Below the pieces are notes generated by a model. The model was not told where the DNA came from. It saw nothing but the letters and a program-made list of their open reading frames with translations, and searched no databases. DNA of 64,000 nucleotides from Arthrobacter sp. ISL-5 (GTDB taxonomy: Bacteria > Actinomycetota > Actinomycetes > Actinomycetales > Micrococcaceae): assembly GCF_018613835.1 (NCBI RefSeq), contig NZ_JAGGPM010000006.1, positions 144,005 to 208,004 on the forward strand, read 5' to 3'. This document shows, one piece after another, positions 53,224 through 61,455 of this stretch. Every line of letters starts with the position of its first letter. Within the stretch, counting starts at the first letter, position 1. The position numbers and the translations under genes are program-made.

Positions 53224-54208
53224 GGCCCGGGCCGGTCGGTATCTCCAAGACGCTATCGCCCTCGATCCAGCTGCTCCGCGTGCCGAGCTGCGTGCTCAGC
53301 CGTTGCATCCGCCCGGCAATTTCCCCCGCGCTCCGACGCGCAAGCCGGGTTTGGAAGCGGGCGATTTCCGTCGGGTGCAGACGCAGCTTGCTGGGTGCGC
53401 TTCCGCTGGTTTCCAGGAGGAAGACGAACGACTGGTCGTTGCGTTCAACCGGGTCCACGGCATAGTCATCCACAAAGTCGCCGGCGCTGTAGACAATGGG
53501 CCGGTTCCGGTATATCTCGACGCCGCGGAAAATATGGGCCGAATGCCCGAACACGACGTCGGCCCCCGCCTCTATCAGTGCCCGCGCCAGGCTTCGATGG
53601 GCAGGCGGGACGTCGGATCCCCAGTTCCCGCCCCAATGGGCCGACATGATTAGCAGCTGGACCCGGCCCTTCGTCCGCCCGACCAGTTCCAACAAATCCG
53701 TCACCCGGCGATCGCCGGCGTCCACATGGTCCACAGGGACGTAGTGGATTCCTGGAGCGCGGCCGGTTGCCTCCCAGTCCGGCTGATTGTCGGTAAAGGC
53801 AATGAAGCCGACCGCATTCGGACCCACCCGCCGGACTGCCGGCCGCCGGGCCGCTTCCAGGTCCGTCCCGGCCCCCGCCCGCAGGATCCCGTGATCATCG
53901 AGTGTCACTAACATCTCCCGCAGCGCCTCAACGCCGAAGTCCAGCACATGGTTGTTGGCCAGCCCGACCACATCGATCGCCGCGGACCTCAGGCTCTCCA
54001 CGTTCTTGGCGTCCGAGCGGAAGTGGTACACCTTGTGGGCCACAGGTTTTCCGTCGTCCGCCAGGACGCATTCGAGGTTGGCGAACGTGATGTCGGCCTG
54101 TCGCAGGATTGGGAGGGTATCGCCCCAGGGATAGGCGGGATCGGCCGTCTTCAGCTCGTCGTTGACCAGCCGGCCCAGCATGACGTCCCCCAGGAGCGCG
54201 ATCTGCAT
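53207..54208 (-). CDS. CapA-family metallophosphatase-fold protein
   Basis: This 333-residue protein of the poly-gamma-glutamate CapA family has LLGDVMLGRLVND, NLECVLAD, LANNHVLDFG, HWGGNWG, and GHSAHIFRGVE, the metal-ligand pattern of calcineurin-like CapA domains. It has no signal peptide or membrane anchor, unlike Bacillus CapA. GGAGG lies six bases before the ATG. It faces the secreted GGT gene and overlaps its end; GGT-type enzymes also act on poly-gamma-glutamate in other bacteria. Confidence 0.93.
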   Translation of the reverse strand: MQIALLGDVMLGRLVNDELKTADPAYPWGDTLPILRQADITFANLECVLADDGKPVAHKVYHFRSDAKNVESLRSAAIDVVGLANNHVLDFGVEALREMLVTLDDHGILRAGAGTDLEAARRPAVRRVGPNAVGFIAFTDNQPDWEATGRAPGIHYVPVDHVDAGDRRVTDLLELVGRTKGRVQLLIMSAHWGGNWGSDVPPAHRSLARALIEAGADVVFGHSAHIFRGVEIYRNRPIVYSAGDFVDDYAVDPVERNDQSFVFLLETSGSAPSKLRLHPTEIARFQTRLARRSAGEIAGRMQRLSTQLGTRSSWIEGDSVLEIPTGPGLTSTD

Positions 54209-54474
54209 GGCCCACCTCCACTTGAAAGGCCTTTGCTATCAGGATGCACCGCTTCCTTGCCCGGTGCCAATCAGCCGGCGGAGGCGATATCCGCCGTCGA
54301 ACCGGCGCAGGGAGCTTCAGCGGTTCTGCGTAGCAAAAAGGCCTCGCAGGGTGCGGATTCGTGAGGGATAGTTGGAGCAGGAGCAGTAGGCCGCAGCGCC
54401 CCCATTCCCTGGGCGGCCGGATCCCTGGTCCGGGAGGAGTCTGCGGCCGCCGTGTTGATGGGAACGTCGCGGTG

Positions 54475-55809
54475 ATGGGCATTTTCGCGGACAGGGCTGA
54501 TGCAGGGCGGCAGTTGGGGCTGCGGCTGGAGTATCTGCGTGGCGGGGACGCCGTCGTTCTGGGCGTGCCTCGCGGCGGAGTTCCGGTGGCCTTCGAGGTT
54601 GCACGGGCACTCGACGCGCAGCTGGATGTGATCGTGGTGCGCAAGCTGGGCGTACCGTTTCAGCCCGAACTCGCGATGGGAGCCATCGGGGAAGACGGGG
54701 CACGCACCCTGGACAAACGCATCCTCTCACTCGCAAGGGTCAAGCATGAAGACCTGCAGGCCGTGGAACAACGGGAGCGGCGTCTGCTGGATGACCGGGT
54801 GGCACGACTCCGTGCCGGCCGGACGCTGGATCTGAGCGGCCGCACCGCCGTGATCGTCGATGACGGGATCGCCACGGGGTCAACTGCCCGGGTGGCCTGC
54901 AGCATCGCGCGCAACCTGGGTGCCGCAAGGGTGATCCTGGCCGTTCCTGTTGCCCCTGCTGACATCCTGCGCACATTCACGGAGGCGGACGAGGTGGTGT
55001 GCCTCGCCACTCCCCGGCAACTCACGGCTGTCAGCCAGCACTACCGTGACTTCTCACCGACGAGCGACGACGAAGTGGCGTTGCTGCTCGAAGCCGCCGC
55101 CCGGCGTGCGCAGAGAGCGTCTTCGCCCTCCGGTAACCCTGGCCTCGATGAGGACCTCCAGATCCGCTCGGACGGGGTGCGGCTTCAAGGGCACCTGAAC
55201 CTTCCCCGGTCGGCTGCAGGGGTGGTGGTGTTCGCCCACGGAAGCGGCAGCGGCCGCCACAGTCCGCGAAACCGGTTCGTCGCCTCGGTGCTCCAGCAGG
55301 CGGGACTCGGCACCTTGCTCCTGGACCTTCTCAGCCCCGCGGAGGAGCTGGATCGCGCCAACGTGTTCAACATCGAACTGCTTGCACGCAGGCTAACCGC
55401 GGCCAAGGGCTGGCTTGGCGGCCGGCCGGACACTGCCTCATGCGGCGTGGGGTACTTCGGCGCCAGTACAGGAGCAGGTGCCGCGTTGTGGGCGGCGGCC
55501 GAACAAGGGGAACAGATCGGCGCAGTCGTCTCCCGGGGAGGCCGTCCGGATCTGGCCGGCCCGTGGCTTGCCCTTGTCCGCGCCCCGACGCTCCTGATTG
55601 TCGGCAGCGCAGATCACCGGGTCCTCGAACTCAACCGCGGCGCGCAAGCCCAGATGCGCTGTGCCAACCGGCTGGAGCTCGTCCAGGGCGCAACCCACCT
55701 CTTCGAGGAACCCGGGACATTGGAGCAGGCAGCTGTCCTGGCCAGGGACTGGTTTGTGCGGTACCTGCTGGGGGAGGACAGTGCGCCGGGGACCGAGCCC
55801 GTCCGATGA
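54475..55809 (+). CDS. Phosphoribosyltransferase fused to a dienelactone-hydrolase-like domain
   Basis: This is a 444-residue two-domain protein. Residues 1-215 are a PRTase with GIFADRADAGRQL, VLGVPRGGVPVAFEVA and the PRPP loop VIVDDGIATGSTA. Residues 235-440 are an alpha/beta hydrolase with VVFAHGSGSGRHS, nucleophile GASTG, acid in VGSADHRVL and His in GATHLFEE. The same fusion is known as Rv0571c in M. tuberculosis, within the hypoxic DosR regulon. Substrates are unknown. ATG 54475 gives the conserved N-terminus; the frame is open from 54361. Confidence 0.92.
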   Translation: MGIFADRADAGRQLGLRLEYLRGGDAVVLGVPRGGVPVAFEVARALDAQLDVIVVRKLGVPFQPELAMGAIGEDGARTLDKRILSLARVKHEDLQAVEQRERRLLDDRVARLRAGRTLDLSGRTAVIVDDGIATGSTARVACSIARNLGAARVILAVPVAPADILRTFTEADEVVCLATPRQLTAVSQHYRDFSPTSDDEVALLLEAAARRAQRASSPSGNPGLDEDLQIRSDGVRLQGHLNLPRSAAGVVVFAHGSGSGRHSPRNRFVASVLQQAGLGTLLLDLLSPAEELDRANVFNIELLARRLTAAKGWLGGRPDTASCGVGYFGASTGAGAALWAAAEQGEQIGAVVSRGGRPDLAGPWLALVRAPTLLIVGSADHRVLELNRGAQAQMRCANRLELVQGATHLFEEPGTLEQAAVLARDWFVRYLLGEDSAPGTEPVR

Positions 55810-55888
55810 CCGAGGCACACCGCCCGCGTGGACCAACTTCTACATCGCACTCGTTTAGGGCAGGCTCCACCGCGATGCGTCCGTTGGG

Positions 55889-56493
55889 CTATGCAGCCGC
55901 CTCGCTCCGGGCGGGGCCCCATGGAATGTGGTGGCCGTATACCCAGTCGAAGCTGTCGGCGGCGCCGCGTGACAGCGAGCGGAAGACCACCCTGAGGGCC
56001 ACGTCCTGGAAGACCCGCTGGAACTGGCCCCTGATCTTCGGTGCCGCATTCCGGCGCCCCCACTCGACCACCGCTTCGGCCCTGCCGCGGCGCCCGATTC
56101 GTAACGTGCCAGGGGGCGGCATCGCCGACCAGGACCATGCCGCCGCGGTGCCAGCTCGGAATGGTGGGGAAGTCATAGGTCATGTACGGGGTGATGATGC
56201 CGTCCGTGGCTTCAATAATCCCGGCCATCGGTGTGCGGTCTCCGGAGACGAGCCCCATCAGCCAGCCCTTGAGTGCGGCAGCGTCCAGCTCGGCAGGATT
56301 GCGGTCGGACGGCGGAACGCAGTCCGTCGGCGCCGACCATCAGGTGGCCGGCAGCGGCGGTGCCGTCGTCGAAGCGGGCGGTCACGCCGTCGGGCGTTTC
56401 CTCAACCGCCTGCAGACGCTTGCCGTACTCGATGCGGGCGCCGCGCTCCACGGCCTCGTTGCGGAGCAGGGCGTAGAGCAGCGAGCGGGTCAT
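55889..56493 (-). pseudogene. FAD-dependent monooxygenase remnant
   Basis: Three frames hold successive parts of a PHBH-type flavoprotein monooxygenase. TRSLLYALLRNEAVERGARIEYG to VGADGLRSAVR (56493 to about 56320) comes first. MGLVSGDRTPMAGIIEATDG, in part, with GMVLVGDAAP (56258 to about 56130) comes second. EWGRRNAAPKIRGQFQRVFQDVAL, in part, to the natural C-terminus (about 56100-55889) is last. The N-terminal GxGxxG domain and the segment after GDAAP are missing. It is divergent from a MarR gene, its likely former regulator. Confidence 0.8.
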
Positions 56494-56532
56494 GGTGCGG
56501 GCGGTGGTTCCATCCGCCAGTGTGCCCTAGGC

Positions 56533-57000
56533 ATGGAATCCGAGCAGCGAGAAGCCCTGTTGGCCGCGGTGTACGAGTCGGGCCGGGAGTTGTCGACGGC
56601 GGCCGTCATGTTCCACACGGCGCTGTCCGAGTTGCGCGGGCTCTCTGCGACGGAAGGCAAGGCGATCGACATCCTGATGCGCTTCGGGCCCATGACGGCC
56701 GGCGAGTTCGGTGAGCATTCCGGGCTCGCGCCTGCGTCGGTGACCGGATTGATGCAGCGGCTGGAGAGCAAGGGCGTGGCACGCCGGGTCCGGCATAAGG
56801 ACGACAGGCGCAAGGTCCTGATCGAGCTCGTGGGCGACCAGGCAGCATCCGCCGCGCCCTACTTTGCGGACTTCATGGGCGGACTGGCGGCACTCCTGGA
56901 GGGTTACAGCGACGAGCAGCTGCGCACGATTGCCGACTATTCCAGGCGGGCCGCCCGGATCCAGCAGGAGGCCGCAGGCCGGCTGACGCCGTCACAGTAG
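56533..57000 (+). CDS. MarR-family transcriptional regulator
   Basis: This 155-residue protein has the full MarR fold: LRGLSATEGKAIDILMRFGPMTAGEF, in part, the recognition helix LAPASVTGLMQRLESKGVARR, in part, and the wing HKDDRRKVLIEL. ATG 56533 gives the expected length; the frame is open upstream from 56182 on the complement of the monooxygenase relic. Its original divergent target is now broken. The 3' end overlaps the convergent EamA gene by 9 bp. Confidence 0.9.
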   Translation: MESEQREALLAAVYESGRELSTAAVMFHTALSELRGLSATEGKAIDILMRFGPMTAGEFGEHSGLAPASVTGLMQRLESKGVARRVRHKDDRRKVLIELVGDQAASAAPYFADFMGGLAALLEGYSDEQLRTIADYSRRAARIQQEAAGRLTPSQ

Positions 57001-58017
57001 GCCGGAACGGCTTGGCGTGACTTCGGCGGCTTGGGGCACTCCCGCGAGCGTGTCGTCCTGCTCCTGCGCGGGATGAGGCCGGCCGGGCGCCGCGCCGACG
57101 CCTTGGACCCGCCCGTCCGCGGCGTTCCCGCTGGTGCGCGTTGGCGTGAGGTTGAAGGTGATGACGCCGGCAACGATGAGGGACAAAGCGACGGCAAGGG
57201 TCGGGGTAACGTGCTCGCCAAAGAGCGGGACCGCGACCACTGCAGTCAGGACCGGGCTCATGGCGCCCGTGGCTGCGGAAATATTGCTGCCGAGTGAGCG
57301 CACGGCGTAGGCGTAGCACAGCGTGGACAGGAGCCCCGTCCCGACGCCCTGAAGCGCGGTGAACAGCAGGACGTCGGGCAGTTTTGCCGTGCCGTCCGTC
57401 AGGTGCGACGGCATGAGGCCGGAGATGGCGAGGCCGGCGGCGGCCAGCGCCGAGGGCGCACAGATGAGGACGACGACGCCGATCGGGTCAAGTTGCGTGC
57501 GCCGGAGGCCGATCGTGAACAGGGCCCAGGCCAGCCCGCCGGCGAGCAGCACGCCGATGCCGGCGACCGTCGTCGCCGTCGTCGCCTGGAACGCGCTCGC
57601 CGCGACGCCCGTGACGATCGCGCCGAGGGCGAGCAGTTGCCGCCCGGGGATGCTGCTGCGCCACGCGATAAAGGCGATCGCGGTGACGAACAGGGGTACC
57701 GTGCCGGGCACGAGCAGGCCGGTCAGGCCCGCCGTCGTCAGGTGCGCCCCGAACGCAAAGAGCAGGAAGTGCGGCAATCCGCCGATGAGGAGCAGGAGGA
57801 GTGCGCCTGGCCGCTCCCGCCGAAGTGCCCGCACCGTGCGCGGAATCCACGGACTGAGGAGCACTGCCGGCGTCAGGAAGCGGATAAGCGCTACGTCGAT
57901 GGTGGTCAGACTCGATGCGCCGATTCCTTTGGCCGACAGCGCAAATGAGGACCAAAGAACAACTGTGGCGGCGAGTGCACCTGCGCCCATCAGCCTCGCA
58001 CGCACCTGGCTATTCAC
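56992..58017 (-). CDS. EamA/DMT-family transporter
   Basis: This 341-residue protein has ten hydrophobic segments in two five-helix EamA halves (VVLWSSFALSAKGIG, PHFLLFAFGAHLTTAGLTGLL, in part, then GLAWALFTIGLRR, SLGSNISAATGAMSPVLTAVVAV, in part). A polar tail of about 45 residues follows. It probably exports amino acids or metabolites. GGGAG lies seven bases before the GTG start. It is divergent from an Lrp/AsnC regulator, a common exporter-regulator arrangement. Confidence 0.92.
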   Translation of the reverse strand: MNSQVRARLMGAGALAATVVLWSSFALSAKGIGASSLTTIDVALIRFLTPAVLLSPWIPRTVRALRRERPGALLLLLIGGLPHFLLFAFGAHLTTAGLTGLLVPGTVPLFVTAIAFIAWRSSIPGRQLLALGAIVTGVAASAFQATTATTVAGIGVLLAGGLAWALFTIGLRRTQLDPIGVVVLICAPSALAAAGLAISGLMPSHLTDGTAKLPDVLLFTALQGVGTGLLSTLCYAYAVRSLGSNISAATGAMSPVLTAVVAVPLFGEHVTPTLAVALSLIVAGVITFNLTPTRTSGNAADGRVQGVGAAPGRPHPAQEQDDTLAGVPQAAEVTPSRSGLL

Positions 58018-58049
58018 CGGCGAACTCCCTTCAATCTCCCGCTACTAGA

Positions 58050-58084
58050 GCAATCGTAGGGAAGTGAGAAGGGCAGGCGATTGC
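58050..58084. promoter_or_regulatory. Inverted repeat between EamA and Lrp genes
   Basis: GCAATCG (58050-58056) and CGATTGC (58078-58084) form a spaced inverted repeat in the 109-bp divergent region. It is a candidate Lrp-type operator. Confidence 0.4.
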
Positions 58085-58114
58085 CATTTCTGCCGCGAGA
58101 TAGCCGTCCAGTAG

Positions 58115-58120
58115 TAGAAT
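58115..58120 (+). promoter_or_regulatory. -10 box of a leaderless transcript (Lrp gene)
   Basis: TAGAAT is followed by CTGCCA and then ATG 58127, with no ribosome binding site. Confidence 0.6.
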
Positions 58121-58126
58121 CTGCCA

Positions 58127-58591
58127 ATGGTGACCATTGATGACATTGACCGGCATATCCTGCTTGAGCTTCAGCAGGACGGCCGGCTGACGAACCAGGA
58201 GTTGGCGGACCGTGTGGGCCTGTCCCCGTCTCCGTGCCTTCGACGAGTACGGCACCTGCAGGACAGCGGAGTCATCGCCGGCTACACCGCGGTTGTTTCG
58301 CAGGGCGCCGTCGGGCTTGCGATCACGGCATTTGCCCGACTGACGCTCCTTTCGCACACCCCGCAGGTGGTCGACGCGGTGGAGGCAAAGCTCCGCTCGG
58401 TCCCGGAGGTGGTCGAGGCATACCTGCTCGCCGGTGATGACGACTACCTCGTCAAGATCGTCGTCGATTCGTTTGCGACCTACGAGGAGCTCCTGCGCAC
58501 GGATCTCCGCGCCATTCCGTCACTCGCATCGATCAAGACGACCTTCGCCTTCGCAGTCACGAAGCCGCTGTCACCGCTTCCGATCCCCTGA
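58127..58591 (+). CDS. Lrp/AsnC-family transcriptional regulator
   Basis: This 154-residue regulator has IDDIDRHILLELQQDGRLTNQELADRVGLSPSPCLRRVRHL, in part, as the N-terminal HTH and an RAM ligand domain (VVEAYLLAGDDDYLVKIVV, in part). It is leaderless by its TAGAAT box. It probably controls the divergent EamA exporter in response to an amino acid. Confidence 0.93.
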   Translation: MVTIDDIDRHILLELQQDGRLTNQELADRVGLSPSPCLRRVRHLQDSGVIAGYTAVVSQGAVGLAITAFARLTLLSHTPQVVDAVEAKLRSVPEVVEAYLLAGDDDYLVKIVVDSFATYEELLRTDLRAIPSLASIKTTFAFAVTKPLSPLPIP

Positions 58592-58633
58592 CCTGCTCGT
58601 GCGGCAGGCCAGCCAAGGGGCACACTTGGTGTC

Positions 58634-59293
58634 ATGGCTGACTCTGAAGCGGTAACTACGCAACGCTCGACGGTTGAGGACTGGACGCGGGCATTGGCAG
58701 AGTCCATCGGCTCGCCAGGCGGCGGGGCCGGGGCGGGACTGATGCTTGCCGTCGCTGCGTCACTGACATCGATGGTTGCGGGATATACGGAACCTGAGGA
58801 ACACCAGCGCACGGAGCTCGCCGATGTTCACGCGCGGGCGCGTTCACTCCGGGAGGCCGCTCTTCGGCTCGCCGATGACGACGCTTCGGCATCCAAGGCT
58901 TTCGGGGCCGCGTTCCGCCTGGACCCGGGGCCGGAACGCGAGGACGCAATACACCGGGCATCCGTCGAAGCCGCCAAGGCATCCGCCGTGCTGGGCGAGC
59001 GAGCCATCGATGCCATCGGAGATCTGGGGTGGCTTGCTTCCAACGGCAACCCGGCGCTTATTGCCGATATCGTCGTCGCGTTCGGCGCCCTCAGGGCAGC
59101 GGTAACAGGGGCGCGCACAAACGTGAGTTTCGATCTCGCTGCGCTCACCTCCGCGGGCGCCACGCTCGAACAAATCCGGGAACAGCATCCAGCGCTGTGG
59201 GCGACGGTCGAGCACCTCAACGCCGCACTTGACCGGATCGACAAACTGACTGCCGAGATCGATCACCGCGCCGCCCCGACCGACGTCGTCTAA
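58634..59293 (+). CDS. Cyclodeaminase/cyclohydrolase family protein (FTCD C-terminal-like)
   Basis: This 219-residue, all-helical protein has SIGSPGGGAGAGLMLAVAASL, in part, the glycine-rich folate-binding loop of the formiminotransferase-cyclodeaminase C-terminal family. It continues with DDDASASKAFGAAFRL and DLGWLASNGNPALIADI. It may act on 5-formimino- or 5,10-methenyl-tetrahydrofolate. No formiminotransferase is nearby. No strong ribosome binding site is seen. Confidence 0.9.
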   Translation: MADSEAVTTQRSTVEDWTRALAESIGSPGGGAGAGLMLAVAASLTSMVAGYTEPEEHQRTELADVHARARSLREAALRLADDDASASKAFGAAFRLDPGPEREDAIHRASVEAAKASAVLGERAIDAIGDLGWLASNGNPALIADIVVAFGALRAAVTGARTNVSFDLAALTSAGATLEQIREQHPALWATVEHLNAALDRIDKLTAEIDHRAAPTDVV

Positions 59294-59301
59294 CGCGGCG
59301 C

Positions 59302-59652
59302 AAGGAGCGTTGTATGGGGTGCGCTCACCACGCCTGAATTGCTGTCCCGCTGGTGGGCCCAGGGCGATATTGCGCCCACCGCTTCACGATGGATATGGGC
59401 GCGTGGGGCCAGCAGCAGTGCGAAGTCCTCGCCGTGGAGCCCGGCGAGCTGATCAGTTTCCTCTTCGCCGAGGGCCAGCTGGACACCACCGTGACGTGGC
59501 GACTCGAGGCGATCGACGATGGGACCGTCCTGCACCTCGAGCACGCGGGCTTCCGTCTCGACACGCCAATGGGCCAGCAGGCCTTCCAGGGCATGGGCAG
59601 CGGGTGGCCGGGCCTGCTTCCCCGGATCGACGGGGTTCTCGCCGGCGTGTGA
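59302..59652 (+). pseudogene. AHSA1/SRPBCC-domain protein remnant, truncated and frameshifted
   Basis: One frame reads SVVWGALTTPELLSRWWAQGDIAP (59305 to about 59376). The next frame picks up at AHRFTMDMGAWG and runs to the end at 59652 with GELISFLFAEGQLDTTVTWRLE, in part. The domain start (first strand and helix, about 15-20 residues) is missing. The break falls at CACCG, and a deletion between two CACCG copies would explain it (inference). Confidence 0.8.
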
Positions 59653-59687
59653 CGGGTCAGTCCCCGCTGTAACGGACAATGGAAAGC

Positions 59688-60275
59688 ATGACCCTAACGA
59701 CCTTCGCCCTTGTCCGCCATGGCCAGACAGACTGGAATGCGCAGCGCCGGCTGCAGGGATCCACCGACATTCCGCTGAATGACGTCGGCCGCGGCCAGGC
59801 GCGCGACGCCGTCGCCGCCCTGTCCGGCTACGAGTGGGATGCGATCGTGTCCTCGCCGCTGAGCCGTGCCGCGGAAACCGCCAACCTGATTGCCGCCGGG
59901 CTGGGGCTCATTGTGGCCCGGCGCGTGCCGGAGCTCGCCGAGCGCAGCTTCGGACCCGCGGAGGGCCTGCAGGCCGGGCCTGAACTGGACGCACTGCGCA
60001 TCCCCGGTGGAGGTTTCCACGGCGCAGAGAGCGAGGACCAGGCAGCCTCCCGCGGGCTTGCCTCGCTGGAAGCGCTGGCCGAGGAGTTCCGAGGCGGCCG
60101 CGTCCTGGTCGTAGCCCACGGCACGCTCCTCCGTGTGAGCCTCAGCCGCGCAATCGGCCGCACCCTGGAAAGCATCGACAACGCCGTGCTCAACCTGGCC
60201 CACCACCATGCTGTTGACGGCTGGCAGCTCGAATACTTCAACGGCGAGCCGGTAATGGCTGCCGTCCCGGCCTGA
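59688..60275 (+). CDS. Histidine phosphatase family (phosphoglycerate mutase-like) protein
   Basis: This 195-residue protein has the RHG motif ALVRHGQTDWN with the phospho-His, SSPLSRAAETA, a Glu in LAERSFGPAEG, and the second catalytic His in VVAHGTLLR. The family covers broad phosphatases and cofactor-dependent mutases. Two in-frame starts (59679 and 59688) are possible. Confidence 0.92.
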   Translation: MTLTTFALVRHGQTDWNAQRRLQGSTDIPLNDVGRGQARDAVAALSGYEWDAIVSSPLSRAAETANLIAAGLGLIVARRVPELAERSFGPAEGLQAGPELDALRIPGGGFHGAESEDQAASRGLASLEALAEEFRGGRVLVVAHGTLLRVSLSRAIGRTLESIDNAVLNLAHHHAVDGWQLEYFNGEPVMAAVPA

Positions 60276-60395
60276 CCGGCACCGGTCCGCTGACCTCCCG
60301 GTTCCGCTACACCCCGGGTTCCACGATCCGCCGGCCATCGGCGTCAACGAGTGAGGCGATCAGGCTGTCTGCCGGCTGACCGGGGACGCGCTTTG

Positions 60396-60848
60396 TCACG
60401 CCGCGCTCCGCTTCGGCTGTTTGTGGCCGGACAACGCGTCCGCAGAGGGGTGTGAGGACGGCCCAATGGCGGCTGAGATGACGGCGCCCTCCGGAACGGT
60501 GCTGTCGGCGTGCAGTCGGACGCCGTCCCCGATTTGAGCGCGGGCCCCGATGCGCGAGTGGCTTCCGACGCGGACGCGGTTGCCCAGGACTGCACCCGCG
60601 CCCACGTAGACGGCGTCGCCGATGACGGCGTGGTCACCGATGTGCACCTTTCGGTCGATCCAGCTGCCGGCGCCGATGCGGCATCCAGAGCCTACCCGGG
60701 CGCCCGCTTCCACATAGGTGGCGGCCTTTATGACTGACGACTTGCCTACCTTGGCGCCACGGCCGACGAGGCCGCCGCCGTTGGCGTGGCGGCGGTAGGT
60801 GGCGACATTGCCGGCGTCGTCCTCCACGGATTCTATGGTGTTACGCAT
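60396..60848 (-). CDS. Left-handed beta-helix (hexapeptide repeat) protein
   Basis: This 150-residue protein is built from hexapeptide-type repeats ([31 protein letters not shown], in part, then [21 protein letters not shown], in part), as in gamma-carbonic anhydrase and acyltransferase left-handed helices. Zn-binding His residues of the carbonic anhydrase pattern are not evident. AGGAAGGG immediately precedes the ATG. The longer open frame to 61310 joins it to a GH15 relic by chance. Its role is unknown. Confidence 0.85.
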   Translation of the reverse strand: MRNTIESVEDDAGNVATYRRHANGGGLVGRGAKVGKSSVIKAATYVEAGARVGSGCRIGAGSWIDRKVHIGDHAVIGDAVYVGAGAVLGNRVRVGSHSRIGARAQIGDGVRLHADSTVPEGAVISAAIGPSSHPSADALSGHKQPKRSAA

Positions 60849-60889
60849 TCCCTTCCTGTTCCGTAGCCTGCCAGCGATTCCAGAGCGGG

Positions 60890-61103
60890 CAGTCACCCAA
60901 ATTACGTTAATGGAATTAACGTTCCCGCAGGGCCGTACATTCCGAACGGAGGGCTGTCGAATTCCGGGGAGGCAGAGCCATGTGATTGCCCCGTCACGTC
61001 CCACAAGCGCGCAGGTGGACCCGTCGCCGATAAGCCCATGGTCCTCGATCGGGAGATACCAGTCCCGGCTAACCACCGCGCGCGCATGCGCAGCAGTGAT
61101 CAT
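60890..61103 (-). pseudogene. GH15/trehalase-like glycosidase N-terminal remnant
   Basis: From ATG 61103, with an intact AGGAG, the frame reads [28 protein letters not shown], in part, the start of GH15 glucoamylase/trehalase-like enzymes. The expected continuation [11 protein letters not shown] appears one frame over, beginning near 60970. The rest of the about 600-residue enzyme is absent and is replaced by the hexapeptide gene. Confidence 0.75.
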
Positions 61104-61313
61104 GACTGCACACTCCTTTGGGTCCTGTTCAGTCTCTTCTATATGGATTCTCTCGCCGCCCCGCAATTTACGCAGAGTCCCTCTAGGTTGTCGGTTAGGC
61201 CGGCAAGCGACGGCGCCCTTCCGGCGCTGACGGGCCTCGTGCCAGGGAATGCCGATGCAATGGTGTAAGTTGCATTCCGGTCCGACAACCAACCCCGGAA
61301 AGTGAATCACCTA

Positions 61314-61410
61314 GTGGCAACCGATTACGACGAAGTCCGATCCGACGTCCGGGAATCGCAGGATAATTCCCTGGAGGCGCAGTCTGCGAACGCCCCGGAC
61401 GCTGGCTAAG
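61314..61410 (+). pseudogene. DUF4193-family N-terminal remnant
   Basis: GTG 61314 reads ATDYDEVRSDVRESQDNSLEA, in part, the distinctive start of the actinobacterial DUF4193 family. Just after LEA the sequence lacks two bases, and the expected QSANAPDA continues in another frame to TAA 61408-61410. The remaining 60-70 residues with the zinc-ribbon cysteines are missing. An intact copy presumably exists elsewhere in the genome. Confidence 0.75.
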
Positions 61411-61455
61411 GCCATGCTCCGGAGCGGGATGCCCGCGGGCCGGTTCTGCTAGGCC

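Noticed and set aside
60396..61310. A single 304-residue protein spanning the GH15-like and hexapeptide parts
   Set aside because: The two parts belong to unrelated families, and the hexapeptide gene has its own ribosome binding site and ATG at 60848. The fusion is an accident of a frameshifted relic.
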